64,000 nucleotides of DNA from Streptomyces poonensis (GTDB taxonomy: Bacteria; Actinomycetota; Actinomycetes; Streptomycetales; Streptomycetaceae). The stretch spans positions 148,794 to 212,793 of the forward strand of contig NZ_BMVW01000017.1 in the NCBI RefSeq assembly GCF_014650915.1. The letters run 5' to 3'. Made by a program: the position numbers and the translations under genes. Below are positions 44,157 to 53,320 of the stretch, one piece after another (the stretch's first letter is position 1; every line of letters starts with the position of its first letter). Under the pieces are notes generated by a model. It was not told the origin of the DNA and made no database searches. It saw only the letters and a list, made by a program, of their open reading frames with translations.

Positions 44157-46772
44157 GTGGGGCGTGGAGTGCCGGAACTCGTACTCGAATCCAACGGACG
44201 AACCTGGACGCTCGATGCGTCCAGGACCTACACCCTCGGGCGTGATCCGCAGGGGGACATCGTGTTCGACGACGCCAGAGTGTCCTGGCGGCACGCCACG
44301 ATCAGCTGGACCGGCCGCAGCTGGGTCATCGAGGACCACGGCAGCACCAACGGCACGTTCGTGCAGGGGCACCGGATCCATCACCTGGAGATCGGCCCCG
44401 GTTCCGCCATCCACCTCGGCAACGCGACGGACGGCCCGCGGCTGAGTCTCTCGTCCGCCACCCCCGCCGTCGCCTCACCGCACGCACAGCCGAAGCCTCA
44501 GCAGGGCCCCCAGCAACCGTACGTGGCGCAGGGCGCGACCCCCGGCTGGGCGGCCCAGCAGGCGGCACCTCAGCAGGCCGTACCCCACCAGGCAGCCGTA
44601 CCGCAGCAGGCCGCGTCCCGGCCGGGCGGGCGGAAAGAGGCACCTCAGGCGGCGTCGGTCCCGCAGCAGCCGATCCCGGAGCAGTCGATCCCGGAGCAGC
44701 AGGGTCCCGGTGGTGGCGCGGGGGTGCCGCCGGTGTACGGCGACCGCAGCCCGACCACGTTCCACCAGGTGGCTCTCGGCCGGGTCATGCGCATCGGCCG
44801 GGCGCTCGACAACGAGCTGGTCGTCTCCGATCTGCAGGTCTCGCGCCGGCACGCCGAGTTCCACGCCACGCCCGACGGCCGCTTCGAGATCCGGGACCTC
44901 GGCTCGCACAACGGCACGTTCGTCAACGGCATACCGATGGCCAAGGGCGGTTCCGCGCTGCTCGGCCCGAACGACATCGTCGGTGTCGGCCACTCCACCT
45001 TCCGCCTCGTCGGCGACCGGCTCGAGGAGTTCGTCGACACCGGTGAGGTGTCCTTCTCGGCCCGTCACCTCACCGTCACGGTCGACGGCGGCAAGCAGAT
45101 CCTCAAGGATGTCTCCTTCGGCGTCTCCGAGAAGTCGCTCGTCGCGGTCATCGGCCCGTCCGGCTCCGGCAAGTCCACGCTCCTGAAGGCCCTGACCGGC
45201 TACCGCCCGGCCGATGAGGGCGACGTCCTCTACGACAACCGGAACCTGTACAAGCAGTTCGCCGAGCTGCGCCGGCGCATCGGCCTGGTTCCGCAGGACG
45301 ACATCCTGCACAAGGAGCTCACGGTCAGCAGGGCACTGAAGTACGCGGCCAAACTGCGCTTCCCCGCCGACACCACCGCCGCCGAGCGCGACGCCCGGAT
45401 CGACGAGGTGCTGCGCGAGCTCAAGCTGGACATCCACAAGGACAAGAAGGTCACCTCCTTGTCCGGCGGCCAGCGCAAGCGGGTCTCCGTGGCCCTGGAG
45501 CTGCTCACCAAGCCGTCGCTGATCTTCCTGGACGAGCCGACCTCCGGCCTCGACCCGGGCATGGACCGCGACGTGATGCAGCTGCTGCGCGGCCTCGCCG
45601 ACGACGGCCGCACCGTCCTGGTGGTCACCCACTCCGTGGCCGAGCTCGCGCTGTGCGACCGCATCCTGGTGATGGCGCCCGGCGGGTCCGTCGCCTATTT
45701 CGGCCCGCCGGAGGAGGCCCTCAACTTCTTCGGCTATCCCTCCTGGGCCGATGTCTTCTCCGCGTTCGAGAACTACCGCGACTACGACTGGGCGGGCCGC
45801 TGGAAGGGCTCCCAGCACTACCAGATGTATGCCGCGGACATCGACGCGGTCGCCCCGCAGTCGGCGCACATGCCGCCGCCGCAGGCGATGCGGCCACCGA
45901 AGCCGCAGGGCTGGGCCTCGCAGCTGGGCACCCTGGTCCGGCGGTACGTTTCGGTCATCGCCTCCGACAAGGGTTTCCTGGCCCTGTCGGTGCTTCTGCC
46001 GGCGGTCATCGGCGCGGTGAGCCTGCTCATCGACCCGGACAAGACCCTGCTGGTCCAGGTGGACGAGAGGACCGGCGGGGTCAAGCCCAACAGCACCGCC
46101 ACCACCGTGCTGCTGATCCTCGCGGTCGGCGCGTGCTTCGCGGGCGCCGCCAACTCCGTCCGCGAGCTGATCAAGGAACGGGTCATCTACGAGCGGGAGC
46201 GGGCGACCGGCCTGTCACGTTCGGCCTATCTGATGTCCAAGGTGATCGTCCTCGGCGCGATCACGGTGCTGCAGGGTGCGATCGTCGGCGTGATCGGCTT
46301 CGCCAACCGTGAGATCCCCCCAGAGGGCCTCATCCTCGGCAGCGGCAAGGCCGCCGTCATGATCGAACTGTCGATCCCGCTCATGGCGCTCGGCTTCACC
46401 TCGATGATGGTCGGCCTGGTGATCTCCTCGCTGGTGCGGACACCCGAGCCGACCATGCCGTTGCTGGTGATGTTCGCGATCATCCAGGTCGTGTTCACGG
46501 GCTGCCTGTTCATCCTGCACGGCACCCCGGGCGTCAACGAGGTCTCGTATCTGATGCCGTCCCGCTGGGCCGTCGCCGCCGCCGGCACCACGCTGGACTT
46601 CAACCGGATCAGCCCGAACACCGAGGACCCGGCCGGCACGGACCCGCTCTGGGACCACGAGGCGTCGGCGTACCTCATCGACATGGCGGCCCTGCTCGCC
46701 CTCGCCGCCGTCTGCGCCTTCCTCGTGGCCCGCTTCCTGCGCCGCCACGAGCCGGAGGTCATGCGGAAGTAG
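44157..46772 (+). CDS. FHA-FHA-ABC transporter ATPase-permease fusion
   Basis: An 871-residue single-chain transporter. FHA domain one is about 15-95 (YTLGRDPQGDIVFDD, STNGTFV). A Gln/Ala/Pro-rich linker follows, with PQQ repeats. FHA domain two is about 205-290 (MRIGRALDNELVVSDLQVS, SHNGTFVNG). The ATPase carries Walker A GPSGSGKST, signature LSGGQRKRVSVALELL and Walker B LIFLDEPTSGLD. An ABC-2 type permease of six helices closes it. FHA domains bind phosphothreonine, so Ser/Thr kinases probably gate transport. GTG at 44157 with GGGGGA is chosen; GTG at 44169 is possible. Confidence 0.93.
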   Translation: MGRGVPELVLESNGRTWTLDASRTYTLGRDPQGDIVFDDARVSWRHATISWTGRSWVIEDHGSTNGTFVQGHRIHHLEIGPGSAIHLGNATDGPRLSLSSATPAVASPHAQPKPQQGPQQPYVAQGATPGWAAQQAAPQQAVPHQAAVPQQAASRPGGRKEAPQAASVPQQPIPEQSIPEQQGPGGGAGVPPVYGDRSPTTFHQVALGRVMRIGRALDNELVVSDLQVSRRHAEFHATPDGRFEIRDLGSHNGTFVNGIPMAKGGSALLGPNDIVGVGHSTFRLVGDRLEEFVDTGEVSFSARHLTVTVDGGKQILKDVSFGVSEKSLVAVIGPSGSGKSTLLKALTGYRPADEGDVLYDNRNLYKQFAELRRRIGLVPQDDILHKELTVSRALKYAAKLRFPADTTAAERDARIDEVLRELKLDIHKDKKVTSLSGGQRKRVSVALELLTKPSLIFLDEPTSGLDPGMDRDVMQLLRGLADDGRTVLVVTHSVAELALCDRILVMAPGGSVAYFGPPEEALNFFGYPSWADVFSAFENYRDYDWAGRWKGSQHYQMYAADIDAVAPQSAHMPPPQAMRPPKPQGWASQLGTLVRRYVSVIASDKGFLALSVLLPAVIGAVSLLIDPDKTLLVQVDERTGGVKPNSTATTVLLILAVGACFAGAANSVRELIKERVIYERERATGLSRSAYLMSKVIVLGAITVLQGAIVGVIGFANREIPPEGLILGSGKAAVMIELSIPLMALGFTSMMVGLVISSLVRTPEPTMPLLVMFAIIQVVFTGCLFILHGTPGVNEVSYLMPSRWAVAAAGTTLDFNRISPNTEDPAGTDPLWDHEASAYLIDMAALLALAAVCAFLVARFLRRHEPEVMRK

Positions 46773-46799
46773 TCCCGCGACCGGCGCACGGAACGCGCG

Positions 46800-46831
46800 A
46801 AGGGCGGCACCCTCCAGGGGGTGCCGCCCTT
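46800..46831. terminator. Terminator between FHA-ABC and the lytic transglycosylase genes
   Basis: Arms aagggcggcaccc (46800-46812) and gggtgccgccctt (46819-46831) form a perfect 13-bp stem with a 6-base loop. Convergent genes end at 46772 and 46879, so it can serve both. Confidence 0.88.
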
Positions 46832-46878
46832 CAGCGCTACTGGACGCTACTGCGCGCTACCGAGTGCCTCGCAGTGGC

Positions 46879-47592
46879 TCAGTACGGGCCGTTGACGTTG
46901 TCGATCGAGCCGTACCGGTCGGCCGCGTAGTTCGCGGCGGCCACGATGTTCGCCACCGGGTCGTAGATGTTCTTCGAGGTGCCCTCGACGTGGTACGCCT
47001 CGAAGGTCGGCGGGATCACCTGGAGCAGGCCCTTGGACGGCACGCCGTTGATGGCGTTGATGTCCCAGTTGTTGATCGCGTTCGGGTTGCCCGAGGACTC
47101 CCGCATGATGTTCTTGTGCAGCCAGTAGTACGAACCCGGGATGTCGTGCTTCTTCATGATGTCGAGCGCCTCGCGGATCCAGCCGTCGAGGTTGTCCGGG
47201 TACGTCTTGGCGGCGACCTGCTGGACCGCCACGCGCTCGGCGGACCGGCTGGCCGTCTCCTGCCCGCGCTCCTCGGCGGCCTTCTTCTCGGCGGACTCGG
47301 AGGCCGTCTTCTTCTCGGACGTCCCGGCCGCGGCCTGCTGCTTCGCCTTGGCGGTCTCGGCCTTCAGGCTCGCACCGGCGAGCTGGTCGGTGACGCTGGC
47401 CTTGACGTCCTTGATCTGCTGCTCGCTGTACACCACCGGAGCGGTCGCGGAGTCCGCGGCCGTGGTCTGACCACCACCGGGCACCAGGCTGATCGCGACA
47501 GCGGCGGCACCGAGGCCGGCGACACCGGCGAGCGAGAGCTTGTGAGCCTTGGTCAGGCGACCATGACCCTGGACGGGGGTGTTCTGGGGCAT
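46879..47592 (-). CDS. Secreted lytic transglycosylase (SLT domain)
   Basis: A 237-residue secreted protein. A signal-type segment lies at about 15-46 (LSLAGVAGLGAAAVAISLVP). A long coiled-coil-like helix follows, rich in Ala, Lys and Glu (about 58-128), and then a C-terminal SLT domain with catalytic Glu165 in MRESSGNP and GVPSKGLLQVIPPTFEAYH. It cleaves peptidoglycan glycan strands. ATG at 47592. The 361-base upstream gap probably holds its promoter; no c-di-AMP riboswitch was recognised there. Confidence 0.88.
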   Translation of the reverse strand: MPQNTPVQGHGRLTKAHKLSLAGVAGLGAAAVAISLVPGGGQTTAADSATAPVVYSEQQIKDVKASVTDQLAGASLKAETAKAKQQAAAGTSEKKTASESAEKKAAEERGQETASRSAERVAVQQVAAKTYPDNLDGWIREALDIMKKHDIPGSYYWLHKNIMRESSGNPNAINNWDINAINGVPSKGLLQVIPPTFEAYHVEGTSKNIYDPVANIVAAANYAADRYGSIDNVNGPY

Positions 47593-47953
47593 GACTGATG
47601 GACCTCTTCGAATAGCGGAGGCCGCTCCGAGACCGGGAAGGACATGAGGTTTCCGGCACAAGCGCTGCGGGTAGAAGCCGCGGCTTGCCGAGCGACGTCA
47701 GCCATTGTTAGCGGCCGCAAAATTGCGTGGCAAAGGTGTGACGTACGATCCGGGGTAGTGGAGACCGGTATGGCGAAACGGGGCAAACAGGTATGTCTGC
47801 CCCGCTCACCGGAGTCTTTTGGCTCTCCTAGCGGCCTTCGTACGTGATGCGCACCCTATGCGCGGCCTCACATGAAGCGCACTGCGTTCTGACCTAGAGT
47901 TGCTAGAGCAATGCTCTCTGTGAGGGCTTTCCGGGGGAGGGCCTACGAGGGCC
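47593..47953. promoter_or_regulatory. Upstream region of the lytic transglycosylase gene
   Basis: These 361 bases hold the likely minus-strand promoter of the transglycosylase gene and the end of the queA-like transcript. A stem-forming pair, cggggca and tgccccg, lies near 47777-47806, and a short palindrome agagcaatgctct lies near 47907-47919. The AT-rich stretch near 47704-47735 is the lowest-GC part. No gene with coding bias was seen. Confidence 0.45.
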
Positions 47954-49084
47954 CTACGCGAGGAGGAGATGCACGTCGCCGAACTCGTGCCAGAGGTAGC
48001 GCCCGCGCAGCGCCTCCCGGTACGCGTGGTCCACCGCCGTCCGCCCCGCGACCGCGTCCAGCATCATCAGGTGCGAGGCCTCCGGCTCGTGCAGCCCGGT
48101 CAGCAGCCCGTCCACCGCCCGCACCCCGCGCTGCGGGGTGACCACCAGATCGGTCCAGCCCCGCGCGGCGCGCACCACCCCGTCGCGCCCGGTGGCCGAC
48201 TCCACGGCCCGCACCGCCGTCGTACCGACCGCGACGACCCGGCCGCCTTCCTGTGGCTCACCACCACCCTGCCGAGGAAGTGCTGCGCGTCCTCTCCGTC
48301 CGGCCCTCACCGCGTTGATCAGCCGCGCCGACGCCTCCGGCACGGCGAAGCGCTCCGGATACGGTGGCTCGTGCGCCTCCGCCGACGCCACACCGGTGTG
48401 CAGCGTGACGGGCGCGAACTGCACGCCCCGGCTCACCAGCTCCGCCACCAGCCGCGCGGTGAAGGGCCGGGCCGCGCTCGGCATCTCCGCGCTGCCCGTC
48501 CCGTCGGCCGACGGCAGCGCGAACACCGTCTGGTACGCGGACAGCGGCTGGTCCCGCTCCGTGTACGAGTAGCGAATGGGCCGCCCGTGGACCCGCAGCA
48601 GCTCCGGTACGTCGGCGCCCACCACCCGAGCCCACCACAGCCGGACGCCCTCCGCGCTCAGCGGCTCCTCCAGCACGAGCCGTACGTCACCGGGCAGGCG
48701 CACCTCCTTTCCCGCGGGCGCGCCCGCACGCGCGCGTGTGGTGCCCCTTCCGTCGGGTTCGCGCAGCTCGACGGCCCAGCGCCCGTCGTCACCCAGGGTG
48801 GAGAAATGCACCACCACGCGCGCGTGCCCGACCCGGCCGTCCACGGCGGCCGCCAGCGTGGGGGAGGTGTTGACCACGAGCAGGTCACCGGCCCGCAGCA
48901 GCCGGGGCAGCTCCGGAAACGCGTGATGCGACACCTCCGTACCGCACGACACCAGCAGCCGCACCGCGTCACGGTCCCGGGCCGGCCCCCGCTGCTCGGC
49001 GGGCACCCGGGCCGACAGCTCCTCCGGCACCTTCCCCCACGCGCGTCCGTACACGGGCGGCGAAACCCCCACCGCGGTGGTCAT
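47954..49084 (-). CDS. QueA-like S-adenosylmethionine ribosyltransferase-isomerase
   Basis: A 376-residue protein of the QueA family, which transfers ribosyl from SAM onto 7-deazaguanine in queuosine synthesis. Matching segments are LLRAGDLLVVNTSPTLAAAV, YSYTERDQPLSAYQTVFALP, the SAARPFT loop and VTLHTGVASAEAHEPPYPE. QueA partners such as tgt or queC-queF are absent here, so the natural substrate may differ from tRNA. The start (ATG 49084) overlaps the stop of the upstream SDR gene (49081-49776), so the two are coupled. Confidence 0.85.
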   Translation of the reverse strand: MTTAVGVSPPVYGRAWGKVPEELSARVPAEQRGPARDRDAVRLLVSCGTEVSHHAFPELPRLLRAGDLLVVNTSPTLAAAVDGRVGHARVVVHFSTLGDDGRWAVELREPDGRGTTRARAGAPAGKEVRLPGDVRLVLEEPLSAEGVRLWWARVVGADVPELLRVHGRPIRYSYTERDQPLSAYQTVFALPSADGTGSAEMPSAARPFTARLVAELVSRGVQFAPVTLHTGVASAEAHEPPYPERFAVPEASARLINAVRAGRRGRAALPRQGGGEPQEGGRVVAVGTTAVRAVESATGRDGVVRAARGWTDLVVTPQRGVRAVDGLLTGLHEPEASHLMMLDAVAGRTAVDHAYREALRGRYLWHEFGDVHLLLA

Positions 49085-49776
49085 CGCCCCTCCAGCAGGG
49101 ACGGCGCGCCGTAACGGCCACTGGCGGGACGCTCGTCGAGCAGCCGCAGGAAGCCCGGGACGGCACGGTCCGGCGCCGGCCGCGACCCGTCGTCGTCCGG
49201 TACGGCCGCCGCGTACAGGTCCGTCGCCATGTCCCCGGGATCGACCGCCCACACGCGCAGCCCCGGCTCCTCCACGGCGAGGACCGCCGACAGATGATCG
49301 AGGGCCGCCTTCGAGGCGCCGTACCCGCCCCACGTCTCGTACGCCTCCGCGGCCGCGTCCGAGCTCACGTCGATCACCGCGCCCGCCGACGAGGCCCGCA
49401 GCAGCGGCAGCGCCTCCTGCACCAGCCCCAGCGCCGCCACCACGTTCACCTCCAGGGCCCGCCGCAGCCCGTCCAGGGACAGCCCCTCCAGCCGTACGAG
49501 GGGCTCGGCGCCCAGCGCGCTCGCGTTGTTCACCAGCAGGTCCACGCCGCCCAGCCCGCGGGCCGCCGCCACCAGGGCGGACCGGTGCCCGGCGTCCGCG
49601 ACATCCCCGGGCAGGGCCTCCACGCGCGTGCCGTACGCGGCCAGCGTGTCCGCCGTCCCCCGCAGCACCTCGCCGCCTCTCGCGTCCAGCACCAAATCCC
49701 AGCCGCGCCGGGCCAGGGCCGCACCGAGCGCCCTGCCCAGCCCCTTCGAAGCCCCCGTGATGATCGCCACCGGCAT
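49081..49776 (-). CDS. SDR family oxidoreductase coupled to the QueA-like gene
   Basis: A 231-residue short-chain dehydrogenase. It has TGASKGLG at 7-14, LVNNAS, and a full catalytic set (VIDVSSDAAAE, then YGASKAALDHLS). The last codons overlap the QueA-like start, so both are made from one transcript. The pairing may mean a two-step modification, but the substrate is not inferable. ATG at 49776. Confidence 0.9.
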   Translation of the reverse strand: MPVAIITGASKGLGRALGAALARRGWDLVLDARGGEVLRGTADTLAAYGTRVEALPGDVADAGHRSALVAAARGLGGVDLLVNNASALGAEPLVRLEGLSLDGLRRALEVNVVAALGLVQEALPLLRASSAGAVIDVSSDAAAEAYETWGGYGASKAALDHLSAVLAVEEPGLRVWAVDPGDMATDLYAAAVPDDDGSRPAPDRAVPGFLRLLDERPASGRYGAPSLLEGR

Positions 49777-50019
49777 GACGTCCGTCCCCTCGTCGCCACG
49801 ACGGCCGCCTCCGGCCGTCCCCTGACAGCCGCTCCCGGCGGACGGCCCGTACGGCTCCGCCCCGCCCGGCGGCTGCCCTCACCGTAGGAATCCGGCCGTC
49901 CCGGCCGCCTCGTGCGCGGGCCGCAGAGCGCCGGGGCCCTTCGCCCTAGGCCCGGCGCCCTAGCCGGGCCCGTCATGCGACCGATCCGGGCTGTCACCCC
50001 CCGCGGGTACCGTGAGGCC

Positions 50020-51165
50020 ATGAGTCACGGTCCACGGTCCGGCCTGGCCGCGGTGAGCTCCGCGCTGCTGGCCATGAGCAGGCATCTCGAGGTGCGCGAC
50101 GTCCTGAAGACGATCGTCGCCTCGGCGCGCGAGCTGCTCGACGCCCAGTACGCGGCGCTCGGCGTCCCCGACGACCACGGCGGCTTCGCCCAGTTCGTCG
50201 TCGACGGCGTCAGCGACGAGCAGTGGAAGGCCATCGGCCCGCTCCCGCGCCAGCACGGCATCCTCGCCGCGATGCTGCACGACGCGAAGCGGGAGCGCCT
50301 GGCCGACGTCCGCAAGGACCCCCGCTTCGGAGGCTGGCCGAACGCCCACCCCGACCTCGTCGACTTCCTGGGCCTGCCCATCCGCGACGGCGACGAGGTC
50401 ATCGGCGCACTGTTCCTGGCGAACAAGGACTGCCCCAAGCCGGGCGGAGGCTGCGGCTTCACCGAGGACGACGAGGAACTGCTCGCGATCCTCGCCCAGC
50501 ACGCCGCGATCGCCCTGACCAACGCCCGCCTCTACGAGCGCAGCCGCGAGCTCACCATCGCCCAGGAGCGCTCCCGCCTCGCCCACGAGCTGCACGACGC
50601 CGTCAGCCAGAAGCTCTTCTCCCTGCGGCTGACCGCCCAGGCCGCCGCCGCCCTGGTCGACCGCGACCCGTCCCGCGCCAAGGGAGAGCTCCAGCAGGTC
50701 GCCGCGCTCGCCGCCGAGGCGGCCGACGAGCTGCGCGCCGCCGTCGTCGAGCTGCGCCCCGCCGCCCTCGACGACGACGGACTGGTCGCCACCCTGCGCA
50801 CCCAGGTCCAGGTCCTCGACCGCGCCCACACCGCGCGCGTGACCTTCACCGCCCAGGGAATCCGCGCCCTGCCCGCCGCCCAGGAGGAGGCGCTGCTCCG
50901 CGTCGCCCAGGAGGCCCTGCACAACGCGCTGCGGCACTCGGGCGCCGAGCGGGTCGACGTCACCCTGGAGCGGCACGGCGGCGCGGCGGTGCTGCGCGTC
51001 ACCGACGACGGCGACGGCTTCGACCCGCGGTCGGTACGCCGCGCTGGACGCCACCTCGGCCTGGTCTCCATGCGGGACCGGGCGAGCGGGGTCGGGGGCC
51101 GGCTGACCGTGGAATCGGCGCCCGGCAAGGGCACCACGATCGAGATGGAGGTCCCTGGTGGCTGA
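50020..51165 (+). CDS. GAF sensor histidine kinase (NarL-type)
   Basis: A 381-residue cytoplasmic kinase. A GAF domain occupies about 25-170. The HisKA_3 dimerisation region RLAHELHDAVSQKLFSLRLT has phosphoacceptor His192. The ATPase motifs are N-box EALHNALRHSGA and DDGDGFD, then GLVSMRDRA. There is no membrane helix, so the signal is intracellular or carried by another protein. GAGG precedes ATG at 50020. The response regulator gene overlaps by 8 bases. Confidence 0.93.
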   Translation: MSHGPRSGLAAVSSALLAMSRHLEVRDVLKTIVASARELLDAQYAALGVPDDHGGFAQFVVDGVSDEQWKAIGPLPRQHGILAAMLHDAKRERLADVRKDPRFGGWPNAHPDLVDFLGLPIRDGDEVIGALFLANKDCPKPGGGCGFTEDDEELLAILAQHAAIALTNARLYERSRELTIAQERSRLAHELHDAVSQKLFSLRLTAQAAAALVDRDPSRAKGELQQVAALAAEAADELRAAVVELRPAALDDDGLVATLRTQVQVLDRAHTARVTFTAQGIRALPAAQEEALLRVAQEALHNALRHSGAERVDVTLERHGGAAVLRVTDDGDGFDPRSVRRAGRHLGLVSMRDRASGVGGRLTVESAPGKGTTIEMEVPGG

Positions 51166-51799
51166 CGCAATCGAAGTGCTGCTCGTCGACGACCACCAAG
51201 TGGTCCGCCGGGGCCTGCGCACCTTCCTGGAGGTGCAGGACGACATCGAGGTCGTGGGGGAGGCGTCGGACGGCGCCGAGGGAGTCGCCCGCGCCGAGGA
51301 GCTCCGCCCGGACGTCGTCCTCATGGACATCAAGATGCCGGGCATGGACGGCGTCGACGCGCTGCGCAGACTCCGCGAACTCGGCAACCCCGCGCGCGTG
51401 CTGATCGTCACCAGCTTCACCGAGCAGCGGACGGTGGTCCCGGCCCTGCGCGCGGGAGCCGCCGGATACGTCTACAAGGACGTGGACCCGGACGCCCTCG
51501 CCGGAGCCATCCGCTCCGTGCACGCCGGGCACATCCTGCTCCAGGCCGAGGTCGCCGGCGCCCTCCTGTCCCAGGAGGAGAGCACCTCGGGCCAGGGGAG
51601 GGGCGGCTCGCTCACCGAACGGGAGCGCGAGGTGCTCGGCCTGATCGCGGACGGCCGCTCGAACCGTGAGATCGCCCGCGCACTCGTCCTCTCCGAGAAG
51701 ACGGTCAAGACCCATGTCTCCAACATCCTGATGAAGCTCGACCTCGCGGACCGGACCCAGGCCGCGCTGTGGGCGGTGCGGCACGGTGTGACAGGGTGA
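51158..51799 (+). CDS. NarL/LuxR family response regulator
   Basis: A 213-residue regulator. The receiver domain has Asp57 (VVLMDIKMPGMDG) and DDHQVVRRGL at the N terminus. The LuxR helix-turn-helix covers about 148-205 (LTEREREVLGLIADGRSNRE, SEKTVKTHVSNILMKLDLAD). It starts at GTG 51158 inside the end of the kinase gene, the usual coupling of cognate partners. It is followed by chpE, a possible target, but this is inference. Confidence 0.94.
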   Translation: MADAIEVLLVDDHQVVRRGLRTFLEVQDDIEVVGEASDGAEGVARAEELRPDVVLMDIKMPGMDGVDALRRLRELGNPARVLIVTSFTEQRTVVPALRAGAAGYVYKDVDPDALAGAIRSVHAGHILLQAEVAGALLSQEESTSGQGRGGSLTEREREVLGLIADGRSNREIARALVLSEKTVKTHVSNILMKLDLADRTQAALWAVRHGVTG

Positions 51800-51989
51800 T
51801 CGCATCGGATGACGGGCTGATCAAAGCCGGTGCGACGGAATGACGGACCACTCGAAAGGTTCTGTCCCGGACCGAGATACACACAGTCGTGTGGATGTCC
51901 CCCGGATGGCGCACCCTGACCGGTTCCGGGCCGTTCCCCAGGGCGTGCTGCGCAGATCGCCGCAGTGGTTCCCGAGGGAGGACTGAGAA

Positions 51990-52229
51990 GTGAAGAACCT
52001 CAAGAAGGCCGCCGCCGTCACGCTGCTGGCCGGCGGTCTGGCCGCCGCCGGAGCGGGCACGGCCTCCGCGAGCTCCGGCGCGAGCGGCGCGGCCCTGCAC
52101 TCGCCGGGCGTGGTCGCGGGCAACCTCGTCCAGGTCCCGGTCCACGTCCCCCTCAACGTGGTCGGCAACACCGTCAAGGTCGTCGGCGTCATGAACCCCG
52201 CCTTCGGCAACAAGGGTGTCAACCACTGA
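51990..52229 (+). CDS. chpE: Chaplin ChpE
   Basis: A 79-residue short chaplin. The signal peptide is residues 1 to about 27 (MKNLKKAAAVTLLAGGLAAA, ending GTASA). The mature part is one chaplin domain, SPGVVAGNLVQVPVHVPLNV then GNTVKVVGVMNPAFGN. It has no cysteines, which matches ChpE and differs from most other chaplins. Chaplins assemble into surface amyloid that lets aerial hyphae leave the medium. GGGAGG precedes the GTG at 51990. A strong terminator follows. Confidence 0.92.
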   Translation: MKNLKKAAAVTLLAGGLAAAGAGTASASSGASGAALHSPGVVAGNLVQVPVHVPLNVVGNTVKVVGVMNPAFGNKGVNH

Positions 52230-52284
52230 CGCCCTCCGTACGACCGGTGACCACCGGCCTCCCGGACACCCACGAGGCCGTCAC

Positions 52285-52318
52285 GGAGCCCCGCGAGCGG
52301 AACGGTTCGCGGGGCTCC
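52285..52318. terminator. Terminator after chpE
   Basis: Arms ggagccccgcga (52285-52296) and tcgcggggctcc (52307-52318) are a perfect 12-bp stem with a 10-base loop between convergent genes. Confidence 0.85.
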
Positions 52319-52381
52319 GCCGTGCACCGAGGCCGGAGCGGCGCCGTAGGGCCACCACCCGACGACGCACAGCACCGGGCC

Positions 52382-53170
52382 TCAGCGCATCCTCTTCTCC
52401 CGCTCCTCCACCACGGCGTTGTACGCCGCCACCTGCGCCCGCCGTGCCGTCCGCTCCACGGGGCGCAGCGCCGCCGCCCGCGTGGCCATCTCCGACGCGC
52501 TCACCGCGCCCCCGTGCCCGTTCTCGTAAGCCAGCGAGATCAGCAGCCCCACCCGCTGGGCCAGCTCCAGCACCCGCACCGCACGCGGCGGATATCCGGG
52601 CGCCAGCACCTCGCGCCCCCCTTCGGCCCGCGCCCGGTAGGCGTCGATCGCCGCCTCCGCCACCGGCCCCGAGGCCGCCACGTCCAGCCGCGAGAGCACC
52701 TCCGTGGCTTCCCGCAACGCCTCCGCCAGCTCCCGCTCGGCCTCGCCCAGGGACGGCACGTCGGCCGCCGGCGCCTCCCGTACCGGCAGGCAGTGCCAGA
52801 CGACCTCCACGTGGACATCCCCGGCGGGCCCCGCCTCGTACACCTCCGGCACCAGCCCCAGCGCGGCGCCGTGGCACACCACGGCCTCCTCCGCGTCGAT
52901 CGCCCGCTTGTTGAACTCGGGCGGACCGCTCAGACCGAGCGGATGCCCGGGCTGGGGCAGCGCCACCCGCAGCCCGGTCGTGCCGAGCGCGCGCAGCCGC
53001 CCCAGGGCGAGCGAGAGACCGACGGGCCCCGCCTCCCCGGGCAGCCCCTCCACCCGGTGCACGGCGTCCTCCCCGACGATCGCGAGCACCGCGTCATCAG
53101 GTGGGACAAGTCCGGTAATCAGGGCATTACCCCATGCGGCGAGGCGTCCTGAGCGTGGTTCGGAGAGCAT
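52382..53170 (-). CDS. Conserved uncharacterised protein
   Basis: A 262-residue soluble, mostly helical protein. The N-terminal half has LAAWGNALITGLVPPDDAVL and a beta-rich stretch. The C-terminal half is Ala/Glu-rich (LAEALREATEVLSRLDVAAS) and ends VEEREKRMR. No domain is recognised. As I recall, relatives occur next to chpE in other Streptomyces. It is divergent from the ABC ATPase gene at 53321. Confidence 0.75.
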   Translation of the reverse strand: MLSEPRSGRLAAWGNALITGLVPPDDAVLAIVGEDAVHRVEGLPGEAGPVGLSLALGRLRALGTTGLRVALPQPGHPLGLSGPPEFNKRAIDAEEAVVCHGAALGLVPEVYEAGPAGDVHVEVVWHCLPVREAPAADVPSLGEAERELAEALREATEVLSRLDVAASGPVAEAAIDAYRARAEGGREVLAPGYPPRAVRVLELAQRVGLLISLAYENGHGGAVSASEMATRAAALRPVERTARRAQVAAYNAVVEEREKRMR

Positions 53171-53320
53171 GTACCCACCCTAAGGACCGGCCGATGGAAT
53201 GGTCCGCCTGGCCGGTGGCGTAGATTTCCTAGAGGGCTTTCGTCCACAGGCGAGGGTCGCGCCCACAGGCGTACGCGACAGCCGAGACCGGCCGACACTG
53301 CAAGGGGAGACAGCGCGCTC

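Noticed and set aside
47593..47953. c-di-AMP riboswitch upstream of the lytic transglycosylase
   Set aside because: Such switches occur before some Streptomyces cell-wall hydrolases, but the conserved core was not found on either strand.
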